From assembly GCA_035610365.1 (NCBI GenBank), contig CM069437.1, positions 57,126,093 to 57,190,092 of the forward strand: DNA of 64,000 nt, in the 5' to 3' direction. The stretch is from Aquatica leii (lineage: Eukaryota > Arthropoda > Insecta > Coleoptera > Lampyridae). The position numbers and the translations under genes are program-made. The notes below the pieces were generated by a model. That model was not told where the DNA came from. It made no database searches and worked only from the letters and a program-made list of their open reading frames with translations. Below, in pieces: positions 1 to 10,977 of this stretch; position 1 is the stretch's first letter; every line of letters starts with the position of its first letter.

Positions 1-345
1 TATTTTGGCACTAAAGTCAAGGTCAAAAACTTCTTGATGCTGCAACCACGCACAAAACTTAAATCGCGGTTCAAAATTAAGGTCGGTTAACTGTTGGACT
101 CGTTAAACATGGTAAAGGTACAAAAAATAATTCTTTAAAATATGATATAGCGTACTATGGGACGCGTTAGCTGCGGGGCTTATTTCTCTAGTTCTATTTC
201 GTGTCCGATCTTTTACAATTTACTATATCTGCACATACATGGAAAAAAAAACGAATATTACAGTTTTGATTTTATTAAAAAGATGTGTTCTCCTTCCGTT
301 GCTAATACATAGAGTGGTCTTTCTCGACCATGGCTTTCGTAGGCA
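1..345 (-). pseudogene. Tc1/mariner-superfamily transposase, N-terminal fragment
   Basis: Read on the minus strand this stretch matches plus-strand 6960-7310, which encodes the linker and the region just before the DDE domain of a Tc1/mariner-superfamily transposase (segments like HIQRVQQL and FEPRLEFCEWLQ in copy B). Here the frame is broken by stops and indels and the catalytic region lies outside the window. A transposase of this family would bind the terminal repeats and cut and paste the element; this fragment cannot. The family call rests on similarity to copy B plus recognition of its motifs. Confidence 0.6.
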
Positions 346-425
346 GGAAAAACACCTCTAGTTTCTCTAAGTCTTTGCACATACGCCAAAATAAAGTTTA
401 TTTAAGACAATTGTCTATTAGGATA

Positions 426-923
426 TTTATGATTATAAGCGACTTTCGGCTTAGACCGCGTCGTAGTTAAACACTCAGACTTAAGCTTGGCCCTAGTCTC
501 TTCTTGAAAGCTAAAACAAGAAGTAGAACTTGGCCTTTGCCGTATTGTCGTTTGTGAACCCAAACAAACTGACGTTTTGCAAGACATTGCAGAAAGAAAA
601 ATGTAAATGACGATATTTACACTAATAGCGATTAGCGTGATTAACGAACCTAATTGCTATTAGTATAAATATCGTCATTTACAATTTTCTTTCAGTGACA
701 TTTACCACTCCGAAGATGCAAGCTGCAATGTCTTGCGAAACGTCAGTTTGTTTGGGTTCACGAACGACAATAGGACAAAGGCCAAGTTCTACTTCTTGTT
801 TTGGCTCTCAAGAAGAGACTAGGACCAAGCCTAAGTCTGGGTGTTTAACTTCGACGTGGTCTAAGCCAAAAATCGCTTATAATCATAAACATAACAACCG
901 CAAAAGTTTAGATTTTATATAAA
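426..923. mobile_element. Head-to-head pair of Penelope-like 3' tails inserted in copy A
   Basis: Two copies of the same Penelope tail point away from a central dyad: one on the minus strand (about 426-587), one on the plus strand (about 695-921). Both encode the same C-terminal extension with a QEETR-type motif that follows the GIY-YIG domain in the elements at 56.2-59.1 kb. Copy B of the host transposon lacks this segment, so it is an insertion; the flanks suggest a short ATATT-like target repeat, but that is not certain. Inverted or tandem partial copies are a known habit of Penelope-like elements. Confidence 0.65.
592..693. repeat. Inverted repeat at the centre of the Penelope tail pair
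   Basis: Arms 592-629 and 656-693 are near-perfect reverse complements of each other (core TAAATGACGATATTTA), and the 26-base centre adds ATTAG/CTAAT pairing. The right arm ends in a pyrimidine-rich stretch followed by AG, resembling a 3' splice site. A diverged single copy of the arm occurs at about 59035-59067, downstream of a longer Penelope copy. Confidence 0.75.
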
Positions 924-2691
924 AATATTGCTCATCTGACAATTTACGTGTAGTGTGGGGGTTATATTACACTCACCGTACATTAAAACGGTATCACTGT
1001 TTTACATAATAAAGAAAATTTCAATTAAATATTATGAAGTACGAGTACGTTTTCACAAATCACTTAGCATCAAGTAAAGAAATCCGTCAAAAATCGAGAC
1101 AAAAATAAATCAGATTGTCGAACTCGGTTCTAAGAAAACTGAATTTTTCGTATAATTATTTAAAGTCTTGTTTTGGTTACAATCAAAGATAAACGTGATC
1201 GTGTACATTTTGTTTTAAGTCAGTAATAATGCTAAGAAATAAACATTACTATCTGCTTTAATTATATTATTAACCATTGATTTTGTAGATCATGAAAAAT
1301 TAAAGAAAACAATAATTAACACAATACATCAATACGTTTCACTAATTTTACAGTATTTACACCCATCATTTACCGCATATTTACAATTAAAAAAACAATT
1401 TCCATTTATTTAGACAGTCAAACCCGGTCTGAAAAATTTAATTGCAAGTATCCCAAAACTGGGTCATTTTAGACCAAATGTTTTAAAGAAATATTTTTAT
1501 TTAACGCGACAAGGAAACTACTTTTTGTAGTCATATTTCAGATACACCCTGTATTAAAAAATATTCAAAAAAATAAACCGGTTTTTGCTAAAATATAGAA
1601 ATTGTTAAAATACTGATTCGTATGTAAAATGACTTCTCAAATCCAAATATCATCTTGAGGGATTAGAGAAGTAAAAAGTTTTTATAATATAAACATTTGT
1701 AGCAAAGAGGTAAATTTAAAAGAAGACTTGCCTCCTTAAATCATTAAAAATTATGTTTTTTCCTGGTTCTTTTCCCAATATTTTCACTTATTTTCTACAT
1801 ATTCAAGTTTTTAGCCCCCCCCCTCATTCACCTCAAAACACCTACAAAGAATAAAAATATAAAGCAACAATTTTAGTTAAAAACGAGCGAAGGGTGAGAG
1901 CTTGAAAGAAAGAAAGTTTTGAAGATTCGTTAAACTACGCTGTCGTTTTCAATACCTTGCGCATACATATTTGCGCAAGAATTTTCAAGTTCTGATAAGT
2001 TTAGGCTTGCATTGCTTTTGTTACTATAGTCCTGCACTGTAAACCTTATTTCTCCTCAGCATATTTTTTGCAATCATAGAAGAGTAATGGCAAAACTGGG
2101 TCTATTTACTGAACTGTGTCGTACTAACTCGTTCACAAAAATGATATGGTCCAAAAAAGTTTTTCATATGAACGAGTTTGTGTTTTTAAGAGCAGATCTT
2201 TATAAACAGGTTTTATCGGTCGCTGTAGATTTGTACATTTGCAGCTATTCAGTTTGACGTACCTACTTGTTTTTATAATTACTTTCGGTCGACTAAAGAG
2301 TATTTGTGCTTACTTAATGCTTCGGAGAGAGCAAAAGTTTCCAAATAAACATCGGGTCCAATTAATTCTTGAACGATGCCACAATCAAGGTTAAAAAATC
2401 AAACAAATTTGCAAAGTTTAAACGTCGATTTCAAGTTCAGGTCATATGAACGATACGGTCACAGTTTATTGATCAGATCAATATTGGGTGTTTTGAAAAA
2501 TTCTGTCATAATGAACAAATCGATCATGGTCGACACATCACTATCGTAGAGTAAACTAGTTATAAGAAGAAACTATGTATTACCATGATGTTTTAAATTG
2601 TATAAAATTCTAAAAAAAATTTGTTTATTTCATTTTTTTTAAGTGAATTAACAAACGTAAGTAATATCAAGCATTGATGTACTGTTTAATT

Positions 2692-2860
2692 ATGTTACGC
2701 GAGTGTAAAAACGATAACGATAGCTTCCCGTGTGTTTGCGAGTAATAGACTTTAAGAGCACAACAAAAATCTGTTTTTTTATTTTTTAAAACTGATCATA
2801 AACAACTCCGACATTGCTTGTTTTAAGCCAATATGGAAAAATGTAAGAAAAAAGAGTAAC
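2692..2860 (+). pseudogene. Cys-rich MPRECKN-type protein, N-terminal relic (copy 1)
   Basis: The ATG at 2692 opens MLRECKNDNDSF, parallel to MPRECKN at 9392 in copy 2. The characteristic FCYVCGE segment is eroded to FPCVCE followed by two stops. Coding similarity ends near 2860, where LINE sequence begins. The function of the family is unknown. Confidence 0.6.
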
Positions 2861-4720
2861 AAACTCGGAGAAAACCTGAGATCATCTGGCACTGGATGAT
2901 AGCACCCTGTAAGGACCCTTGACTAGGGTAACAGATGAAAACCGGCCAACGGTCTCATGGTTAACAACGAGAGCGGAAGAATTACAATGGACCTCTATAT
3001 ACGGACCCAATGTTGCAAAGTATAACGCTTCACCTTTGCTTAGGGTTATGGGTGAAAACCACACCCGTAGCAAACGCGGTAAAGAAATGGGTCTGCTAGC
3101 GTAAGTGACAATCCTGCTTTTGAAATGGATTCAGAAACATAAACCAAACATTTTCGGGATAAAGAATCATATGCAGTTGCCAACAAGCCTGTATCATAGA
3201 GTGAGTGAGTGATCACGCACTTGTCCTTAGTCTAAAGTCGGATGAATCAGAACTGGCCAACGACACAGAATGCTGAATGCAAAAAAAAGTCAACATTAAA
3301 GATCGTAAAGATATCCCTGGCATAATTTATAATAGCTAAGTTCAGCACAAAATATTTCTATTCCCACATTCGGTTCTCTGGTAATGCAATAAAAGTAGCT
3401 AAGCAATCATAATGAAATTGACAATGCACAACCAAAAATGAAACAACGTGTTATGCGGAAGCATATACCCCACAACACATGTGTCGAGTAGCAATATTAC
3501 TAACAATAGGTGTAAACAAATATGTTACAAATGTAGTCAGATATAACGAGAGAATCATAATGATACAGTTAAACGCAAAACCTGGCAAAGTAAACATCGT
3601 TCAAATATATCTTTCAACAGTAGAGAGTAGCAAAAACGCGATTGAAAAATTTTAAACAAAACTAAACAACGTGCTTAAAATATCAAAAAAGCACGTTTCA
3701 ATTATTCTGGGCAATTTCAATGCCTAAATAGGCAAAGGAGCTGTAAACTATGTTGGAAACCATGGTTTGGGAGAGCGTAAAGACAGAGGCGTAAGTACTT
3801 GATGCAAATTACCCACAAGAAGACTGCATACATAGACATCACCCAAACACACAAAGGAACGAACAATTAGAAATCAAATAGACTACATATTAATTAGTAA
3901 ACGATACAAAAACTATATTCTCTCTGCTTCTCTGCTAAAGCATACAAGAGCAGACGTAAGGTCAGACCAGAACCCAGTAGTAACAGCATTTAGAACAAGA
4001 TTGAAAAATATTAGAAAAGAAATGAATAGATGTACCCTAAACGTTAAATGATGAACTAATTCAAGGTGAATACGACAAAATATACAAAATAAAGGATGTG
4101 TTTTTATGTCTAGTTGACTACAAAAAAGCCTTATTAAGTACAAAAATAGAAATACTCAAGAACAAGAACATCGACGCACACGATATTCAAATTATACAAA
4201 AACTGTAATGGAATCAGAAAGCGATTGTAAGAGTATGACATGACACAACGGAAGATATCAAGATATAAAATGAAATAAGACACGGATGCGTTGTATCGCC
4301 TTTTTTATTTAACGTATACTCTAAAGCAATATTCGAAAAAACATTAGAAAGAGAAACAACAGGCATAAAAATAAGCGGGACATCTATAAATAACATACGG
4401 TACGCCGATGATACTTTAATAATCACTGACGATATTTTAGACTTACATATCATTATCGAACGTTTGAGCACAACTAGTCTAAGGTATAGCTTAAAAATCA
4501 ACTTTAGAAAAACACAATTTATGGTAGTACCGAAAACACCAAATTTACCAGCCGACGAGCTTAGAAACCTGCGAGAGTGGTATGGACATGTGTAGTGTTG
4601 TTCAAAGCAGCAGTATCCAAAGTAAAAATTGCCATTATGACAACAAATCCACTTTAGGAAATGGTACTTAAAGAAGTCATCTCACAGATGATTATTTTAT
4701 TATTATAATATCCCTTCAGC
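2860..4720 (+). mobile_element. RTE/BovB-like non-LTR retrotransposon (decayed) inside copy 1
   Basis: This is a LINE with an apurinic-type endonuclease followed by a reverse transcriptase, in the order usual for RTE-like elements. It lies between two halves of the MPRECKN-type protein, so it inserted there. The 5' part (2881-3110) is non-coding, the endonuclease remnant is at about 3550-3900 and the RT core at about 4080-4540. The 3' boundary is unclear, because copy-1 sequence resumes only around 4800-4870. Many stops and frameshifts make it inactive. The clade assignment (RTE versus a related clade) is by motif impression only. Confidence 0.65.
3545..4560 (+). pseudogene. LINE endonuclease-reverse transcriptase relic
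   Basis: The endonuclease part reads ...VNIVQIYLSTVE... and then ILGNFNA at 3703-3723, a mutated form of the catalytic GDFNA motif, followed by GNHGLGERKDRG. The RT part shows VDYKKAL (motif A region, normally VDYKKAFD, so the catalytic Asp environment is altered), RHGCVVSPFLFN (normally RQGCVLSP) and an intact RYADDTLI motif C at about 4390-4413. Products of such genes nick target DNA and prime reverse transcription from it. Stops occur throughout, so no functional protein is possible. Confidence 0.7.
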
Positions 4721-4861
4721 TCTAAGACCAAAGTTCCTTACAACAATTTTTCTGTAATATCAGTTTTTTCAAAAACCTATTCTCTGGAGCTAGAAACGAA
4801 TTTAGAAAACTAAACCACAACCTGTACCATCTAATAATACGTCTGCCTAAGATTAAGAGAT

Positions 4862-5700
4862 TATTTGATTCACTTAATTGGCAACCTCACCTTGTTACTT
4901 AGTCGAAATTCTTCTTAAAAGAAGGTAAAGGTTTCCTTTTACAGATCTAGGCAATCAACCCCAAAATTCTGTTTTGTTTTGTCCTAATCCAAATGCATTA
5001 GTGAGATAACTGAATAGGCCATGTGACCTAGATACTTAGAAACTCATCAAAAACAAGCTTGGAAATGGTTGTTCAATAGAAATAAGTTACCTCGGTTGCA
5101 TATTCTGTAAATATGAAAAAAAAAACGTTCAAAAACATCAGCCGAATCCTTGATAAAATTAGTTATGATGACCATAATTAAAATTTACAAAATACTGCTG
5201 CTTCCTATATGAACGGGGCACGTAACCTCAGTACAAATGTTACATCGTACGGACCTAGTCTTTTCGAGAAAATTTTACTCTACTACTCTAGGTCAGAAAT
5301 ATTTTGTTCACAATACTTTGGTTTCGAAATATTTGCTTGCCGTCTTTACACATTAAGGTCGGATTTATGAAACTGTTAGTAAAAGCAATAGACGAAACTG
5401 GTGATGTATTTCAATTTTTAAAAATTAAATTTTCTTTTTTTATTAATTAAACAATTTTTTTAAAGTTCATCGTTTATTGAACACCTGCATTAAAAAGAAA
5501 AATGAGCTTGGCTTGCATTCCAAGGAATGCTTGAGAACTTTTTAGGGAACAACAAATTAATGATGATTATGTCGCTCATGTCGAAAAATTACTGTCCGCG
5601 TACAAGTCCATGAGGTCTAATATAAGCTCTTAAAGTGCATTTTTTGTACTGACGAAAAAATTCTTTTCTGAAAATTTAAAAACAGTTTCAGATAAACAGT
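4862..5700 (+). pseudogene. MPRECKN-type protein, C-terminal relic (copy 1)
   Basis: Collinear at the DNA level with about 9590-10620 of copy 2: WQPHL near 4880 (RQPHL in copy 2), the segment around 5010-5060 matching the LIDSSKTSLK region, and 5220-5640 matching the rest. It lacks about 120 bp present in copy 2 (about 9615-9735 there). Multiple stops and small indels; clearly dead and more diverged than copy 2. Confidence 0.6.
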
Positions 5701-6434
5701 TTTATAGGATTGTGGTTGTGGAACGCGTGCATGTTTGCACAGTACTGTTTGGTCTTTGGTACATAACATTTCTATTTCAGGGTACAAAAGAAAAACGAAC
5801 TCCAATATTTATTACCCTTTTCATTTATTATTTTATTTTTATATTTATTTATTATTTTACATTTACTATTCAAAAAGTCATTTTACATAAGAATCAGCAA
5901 AAGTGATATTAAAGCTGTATTGCAAGATAATGTTTATTCATATAATAGATTTAATATCGCAGCTATTTGTTTTTTTTCTTGAGTTGTACATTGTATACAT
6001 TACATGTTACAACTGTATCTTTCAGAAATGAGTCAACGATTGTTTGTTGCTTTGCACAAAAAACCAAAAAGTGAAATACGACTACAAAGTCAAAGAGTAG
6101 TTTCTTTGTGAAACGTATTAATCTATTGAGTTAATTATTGTTTTCTTTAATTTCTCTATCATCTACAAAATCCATAATTAATAAAATAATTAAAGCAGAT
6201 GGTAATGTTTATTTCTAAGCATTATTACTGACTTAGGTTAACAAAATGTACTTTGTGTACACGATCACGTTTATCTTTGACTGTAACCAAAACAAGACTT
6301 CTGATAATTAAATGCAAAATTCAGCTTCTTTAGAACTGAGTTTAACAATCTGATTTATTTCTGTCTCGACTTTTAACAAATTTCTTTAGTTGATGCTAAA
6401 TGTTTCGTGTTAACGTACTCGTACTTCATAAAAT

Positions 6435-6808
6435 GTAATTTACATTCTTTTAAAATTTGATCAAATTAATGATCCCTTCTTTTAGGAGGTTGGATGAAAG
6501 CAACTACTTCAGTAGTTTGCGACGTTTCGTGTTCTGGATGAACACTTCATCAGGCTCGCTCACACTGAGTCAAGTGATTTTTTTTTCAAAATAATTAAGT
6601 TACAATTAATACATTTAAATTAAAAACGTGATGTGAATTACGTACATCGTGCACTGTTAAAACGTACGTTCATCCAGAACACGAAACGTCGAAAATTACT
6701 GAAGTAGTTGCTTTCATCCAACCTCCTAAAAGAAGGGATCATTAATTTGATCGAATTTTAAAAGTATCACATACCAGGAGACGAACCGTTCTATTAGTAA
6801 TTTACATT
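6435..6808. mobile_element. 350-bp dyad insertion with hammerhead-like motif and 12-bp target duplication
   Basis: GTAATTTACATT occurs at 6435-6446 and again at 6797-6808, directly flanking 6447-6796. The opposite copy of the host transposon (copy A, near 1005-1030) has no such segment, confirming insertion. Inside, about 6447-6545 and 6667-6765 are reverse complements around a roughly 120-bp AT-rich centre. The arms contain a hammerhead-like core (6519-6555, minus strand; half of it repeated at 6667-6693). The length of the duplication and the inverted ends resemble Penelope-like insertions, but there is no coding sequence to prove it. Confidence 0.75.
6519..6555 (-). ncRNA. Hammerhead-ribozyme-like motif
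   Basis: On the minus strand the order is CUGAUGA, then a stem II pairing GUGUUC with GAACAC around AUCCA, then GAAAC GUC. These are the conserved hammerhead core boxes in the right order. The ACGU after GAA is self-complementary, so stem III would be minimal or would form between two molecules, as reported for dimeric hammerheads in Penelope-like elements. Stem I is weak (only GC next to the core). The self-cleavage role is inferred. Confidence 0.55.
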
Positions 6809-6929
6809 TTATTTATTATGTACAACAGTGATACTGTTTTAATGTACGGTGGGTCTAATTCTAACCTCCACACCATACGTAGATTGTAGAATGACCAATA
6901 TCCTAATAAAAAATTCAGTACATTTTATT

Positions 6930-7760
6930 TTGGGGTGTGTACAAGGACTTAGAGAAACTGAAGGTGCTTTTATACCTATGAAGGCCGTGGTCGAGAAAGA
7001 CCACTCTATGTATTACCAACGAAAATAGAATAAATGTTTTTAATAAAATCAAAACTTTAATATTTGTTTTTCTTCAATGTATGTGCAGATATTGTAAATT
7101 GTAAATGATCGGACACAAAGTAGCACTAGAACCGCGCAGATAACGTGTCCTATAGTACGCTACATTATGTTTTAAAGAATAATTCTTTGTACCTTTACCA
7201 TATTCAACGAGTCCAACAGTTAATCCACGTTGATTTTGAACCGCGACTTGAGTTTTGTGAGTGGTTGCAGCAATCAGAAGCTTTTAACCCTGACCTTAGT
7301 GCCAAAATGTTATTTTCAGATGAGTGTTGTTTTACACGAAATAAAGTGCTAAATTTTTACAACACGCATGTTTGGAATGAAGAAAACTCATAAAATTCAA
7401 CAAAGTAACTTTCAGTGGCGGTTTTCTATTTATGTTTCGGCGGGTATTTTAAGAAAATTAGGCCGTTTATTTTACCAGAAAGACTTACAAGCGATTTGTA
7501 CTTTTACTAAAAACTTTTGCGTCTCTTGAAGTTTGCAGAACAATGTGGTTTATGCACGATTTTTACGGGTGTTTAGATTGGAAGAAACGGCACTACACGC
7601 TGGTTAGCTACACATAAACCTTTTAAACTTTTTTCTGGAGCTATGTGAAAGATGAAGCCCCGTAAATAATAGACAAAAGCTGCAAAATCGATTTTTATAG
7701 CAGCAAACGCAATCGAATTAGACAGAATGGGCAATCATTTATGCGAATAACAAACAATTT
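6930..7760 (+). pseudogene. Tc1/mariner-superfamily transposase relic (copy B)
   Basis: The best frame gives 82 residues at 7145-7393 with ...HIQRVQQL, FEPRLEFCEWLQ and LFSDECCFTRN, the last carrying the first catalytic Asp, then NTHVWNEEN. Upstream, GLRETEG at about 6950 is the N-terminal helix-turn-helix linker region. Downstream in other frames are MWFMHDF near 7540-7562 (second catalytic Asp, normally MWFQHDGAPAH) and FFWSYVKDEAP near 7630-7660 (the region after the third catalytic residue, whose SPDLTPLDFF segment is eroded). Intact proteins of this type cut both element ends and insert at TA. Stops and frameshifts rule out activity here. Confidence 0.7.
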
Positions 7761-8127
7761 TCGGCGGCTTGTGTTTTATCCAATAAAAGATATATTATCT
7801 AGTGTACTTAAAAAGAATGTGCAGAATAACAACTTCATTTAACACAGTAAATTAACTACGCGTTATCACATTATTTTGTATTTATTTTTATTCTTGGTGT
7901 CAGCAAATCGCCGAAAAGATATTTGCACTTTTTAAAACAGTTTATTTTTATTCGGGATGTCAACAAGTTAAGAAGATTACAGGTCCGTAATTTACCATGT
8001 ATTTTCCTAAAAGTTGTAATTTTTTAAATAGTTTAATAGAACTTTTATTTTGACATTTTTTGCTTGTATTTATGCTCTAATTTCACCTGCTAAAATAACA
8101 ACCCGTTAATCAGATACATCCTGTATA

Positions 8128-8779
8128 CCAAATTATAACAATTTTAAGCAAAAAATAATATAAAATAAGGTTTACTTACTGTGCCGAACACAAACTGTTT
8201 AATCAGCATTACCTGAAACAAATAAACACATTGAGAAGAATTTACATACATTGCATAGAATTGTTTACAATGAATGTCACCAACAATTTTTACTGGTAAC
8301 ACCTTTAGTGAATAAGAACAGGAGAGATTTGGTAAAAAAATTACATTTTAATATAACTAGAACACAAACTACATTGATTGGTATGATAACAGTTTACTTC
8401 ATAATAAAAATTACAAAGTGAACTGCTTTAAATCGGCACTGTTAATCTAAATTTAAAAGTAGCTGTTTACTTCGTTAAATAATCGGTTTTTTAAGTACTT
8501 CGCTTTTATTTAGTATTTTTTAAGCAGAATTGTGTGACAATTTTAAAGTAGTATTTTATAGCTTTGTATGAAAAACGAGCCCAAAGAGCAAATTGCTTAT
8601 TAGGTGGAGCAGTGTATACCTAAACGTACAAAATTGTATTACATTTTCTTTTTGACAAATATTTAGATAAATTAATATATAAAATTATCAACAATTATGT
8701 GCATTTGTTGATGCAAGTTGGTATTATAGGTATCTACTATTACCAGTGCAGTTTGACAATTGCAAATCTTTATTTTGAG
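8128..8779. other. Non-coding AT-rich stretch
   Basis: I see no open frame, repeat or RNA signal here beyond general AT richness. It separates the end of Tc1/mariner copy B from the 6-bp target duplication of MPRECKN-type copy 2. Confidence 0.5.
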
Positions 8780-8785
8780 ATCAAT

Positions 8786-8866
8786 AACACTGGTCTGCAT
8801 GAAAATCGGCCCTGATACCATTCGTGACGATTCTTATGTAAAATGACCTCCTGAATCCAACAATAA
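8786..8866 (+). repeat. Left terminal inverted repeat of copy 2
   Basis: Begins AACACTGGTCTGCA and pairs with 10978-11066 in inverse orientation. The inner 32 bases (TTCTTATGTAAAATGACC and on) are also conserved in copy 1 at 1616-1647. Confidence 0.75.
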
Positions 8867-9391
8867 GCTCCGTTTTTACTCATCACCTACTTATTTTGGG
8901 AGGACCTCATTTTCATTTTATTTTTTGCATTTTTTTTTAGACTTTTAACTTATAGCCGTTAAACATCCCAAAGCAGGTAATAAAATTTATACCAAAGTAT
9001 ATGGCAAAAGTTTTGCTATAAAATGTATATGGAAACAACAATAAAATACAAATATATAAGAACAGTAAAAAAATATCAATAAACGGTTAGGAAGATTCAC
9101 TGCACGGCGCTGGCGATCTCAATACCACATGCAGCTTTGAACAAGAATTTTCGACAGGCTTGAACTTGCATTACTCTTCTCATTATAGTATATTACATTG
9201 TTTGCTTAACTGCTTCGATCAGTAAATCTATAGCTGTTGCAGAGTTAACTTGTCGACGTTTTAAACGTGCTGGATTTTGAGTTCATTTTTGTTCATTTGT
9301 GTAAAACAGTAAAACTACTTTTACTCCGGAATTTTTCAAGTGACTAAGTGTGATTTGTGGTTAATGTCGGGCGTTGAATTACTGTTTAATT

Positions 9392-10763
9392 ATGCCACGC
9401 GAGTGTAAAAATCATCCCGATAGCTTCTGCTATGTCTGCGGTGAATTAACTTTAAAAGCGCAACGAAAACCCTTTTCTCCGCTTGTTGAAACAGCTGATT
9501 AATTGTACTTTGATTGTCAAGTTGGCGACCAGGACAAGACTTGGGCTCCATCAGTTTGCTGTACGACTTGTTACAGTAGTTTGACCAAATTCGCAGATTT
9601 AGTTTCTCGGCAACCTCACCTCCTCACTCAATCGGAATTAAATGATCTTGTTAAGGATTTGCAGTTACAGAGAGTAAATCTCAGCTCCTAGAATCGCGAC
9701 TTCAACAGTGGAATCTCTTAGAAAAGAGAGTAAAAATATCTTCTTACAGGACCAGACAAGCAACCCTAAAATGTCTTTTCTCAGAAGATAAAGGTTTAGT
9801 GTTCTGCTCTAATGCAAATTTATTGATGACAGAGCTACAGATGCCATGTGACCCAGACAAATGGAGACTGTTAATAGACTCATCAAAGACAAGCTTAAAA
9901 GTTGTCCTGTTGGCAAATGGGAATAAATTCCTATTAGTTCCAGTTGCATACTCTGTTGATATGAAGGAAACGTACGAAAACATCTTCAGAATTCTTGATA
10001 AAATTAGTTATCCTGATTATAAGTGAAAACTTTACGCTGACTTGTTGCTCTACTCACGGGCCTGCAATCAGGATTCACAAAATATTGCTGCTTCCTTTGT
10101 GAATGGGATAGCCGAGCCCGAGATAAACATTACATCGTACGGGACTGGCCTCTGCGAGAAAATCTTATTTCTGGTCAGAAAAATGTCGCCCAATCCTTTG
10201 GTTCCAAAGAAAGATATTTACTTACCACCTTTACACATCAAACTTGGATTGATCAAGCAGTTTGTGAAAGCAGTAGACAAGAGAGGTAGCGCGTTTCAAT
10301 TTTTAAAAACTAAATTTCCTCGTCTTAGCGAAGCTAAAATCAAAGAAGGCGTTTTTGTTGGTCCCCAGATTAGACAACTCTTCCAAGATTCGACGTTTAT
10401 TGAACACCTAAATCAAAAAGAAAAACGAGCTTGGCTTGCATTTCAAAACGTTAGAAGAACTTCCTGTGTAACCACAAAAGTGAAGATTATGTCGCTCACG
10501 TCGAGGAACTGCTTTTAGCGTACAAGGACATAGGATGTAACATGTCTCTTAAAGTTTACTTCCTTTACTCGCATCTGGACTTCTTCCCTGAAAATTTAGG
10601 AGCAGTCTCGGATGAACACGGAGAACGGTTCCATCAAGACATCGCTAAGCTGGAGAAGACATTTTCAGGGAAGTGGAATGTAAGCATGTTGGCGGATTAC
10701 TGCTAGTTTTTGAAACGAGAGAGCTGTACCTCAGGGTGTAAAAGGAAAGCAAGCACCAAGTAA
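9392..10763 (+). pseudogene. Cys-rich MPRECKN-type protein of unknown function (copy 2)
   Basis: The ATG at 9392 opens MPRECKN, then SFCYVCGE and CCTTCYSS: paired cysteines suggesting a zinc-binding N-terminus. Downstream blocks include WRLLIDSSKTSLK, YLPPLHIKLGLIKQFVKA, FPRLSEAKIKEGVFVGPQIR, and near the end LDFFPENLGAVSDEHGERFH and FSGKWNVSMLADYC. I recognise these blocks from a large uncharacterised protein family that is multicopy in arthropod genomes. The frame is broken by stops at about 9500 and 10024 and by frameshifts near 9690, 10130-10200 and 10450; the last frame ends with TAA at 10761-10763. About 450 residues would be expected. Its place between terminal inverted repeats suggests a transposase or accessory protein; that is inference. 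Confidence 0.7.
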
Positions 10764-10977
10764 CGATGAATATCTTTTTATTTATTACTGTTTATAGCTA
10801 AAATAGTTCTTTTTCCCATTTAAATTAAATTCATGTCCATATATTTATTATTATAATAATTATTATAATTATTATTATCGTTCGATAAATAAATAATAAT
10901 TAATTTATCGAAAAGTGGTAAAATTAGAGATTTGGGGCTCCATCGAAAATGGTGGGAGATGGAAGAAAACGGAAGAC

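Larger units (their letters stand above)
1..1554 (-). mobile_element. Tc1/mariner-like DNA transposon, copy A (truncated by window edge)
   Basis: The minus strand aligns by eye over nearly its whole length with plus-strand 6055-7310 (copy B), so the two are head to head. The probable 5' terminus is at 1539-1554, where the plus strand reads CAGATACACCCTGTAT; the same type of motif closes the 3' end of copy B at 8111-8127, as expected of a terminal inverted repeat. Copy A carries two inserts that copy B lacks: Penelope tails at about 426-923 and about 170 bp at about 1341-1510. The transposase part runs off the window to the left. Membership in the Tc1/mariner superfamily is inferred from the transposase motifs; the exact family is unresolved. 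Confidence 0.7.
1608..5905 (+). mobile_element. MPRECKN-type element, copy 1 (decayed, split by a LINE)
   Basis: Collinear with copy 2 (8786-11066). The inner part of the terminal inverted repeat survives at both ends: 1616-1647 (GTATGTAAAATGACTT) and about 5876-5900 (GTCATTTTACATAAGAATCA, its reverse complement in kind). The remaining similarity covers the 5' region (1700-2050), the protein start (2692) and the C-terminal half (4862-5700). About 2 kb of RTE-like LINE interrupts it at about 2860-4800. The outer terminal repeats are not recognisable. It sits between the two head-to-head Tc1/mariner-like copies. Confidence 0.65.
6055..8127 (+). mobile_element. Tc1/mariner-like DNA transposon, copy B
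   Basis: The 5' portion (6075-7310) is the inverse of copy A, including about 850 bp of non-coding leader. A degenerate transposase follows (about 6930-7760), then a 3' non-coding tail that ends with the terminal motif CAGATACATCCTGTATA at 8111-8127. The 5' terminal motif seen in copy A (1539-1554) is not recognisable here. A 350-bp insertion lies at 6447-6796. A short fragment of the same leader recurs at about 34790-34870. The family is uncertain beyond Tc1/mariner superfamily. Confidence 0.65.

Noticed and set aside
2882-3104. Overlapping frames on both strands at 2882-3073 and 2919-3104
   Set aside because: They lie in the non-coding 5' part of the LINE insertion; no motif on either strand.
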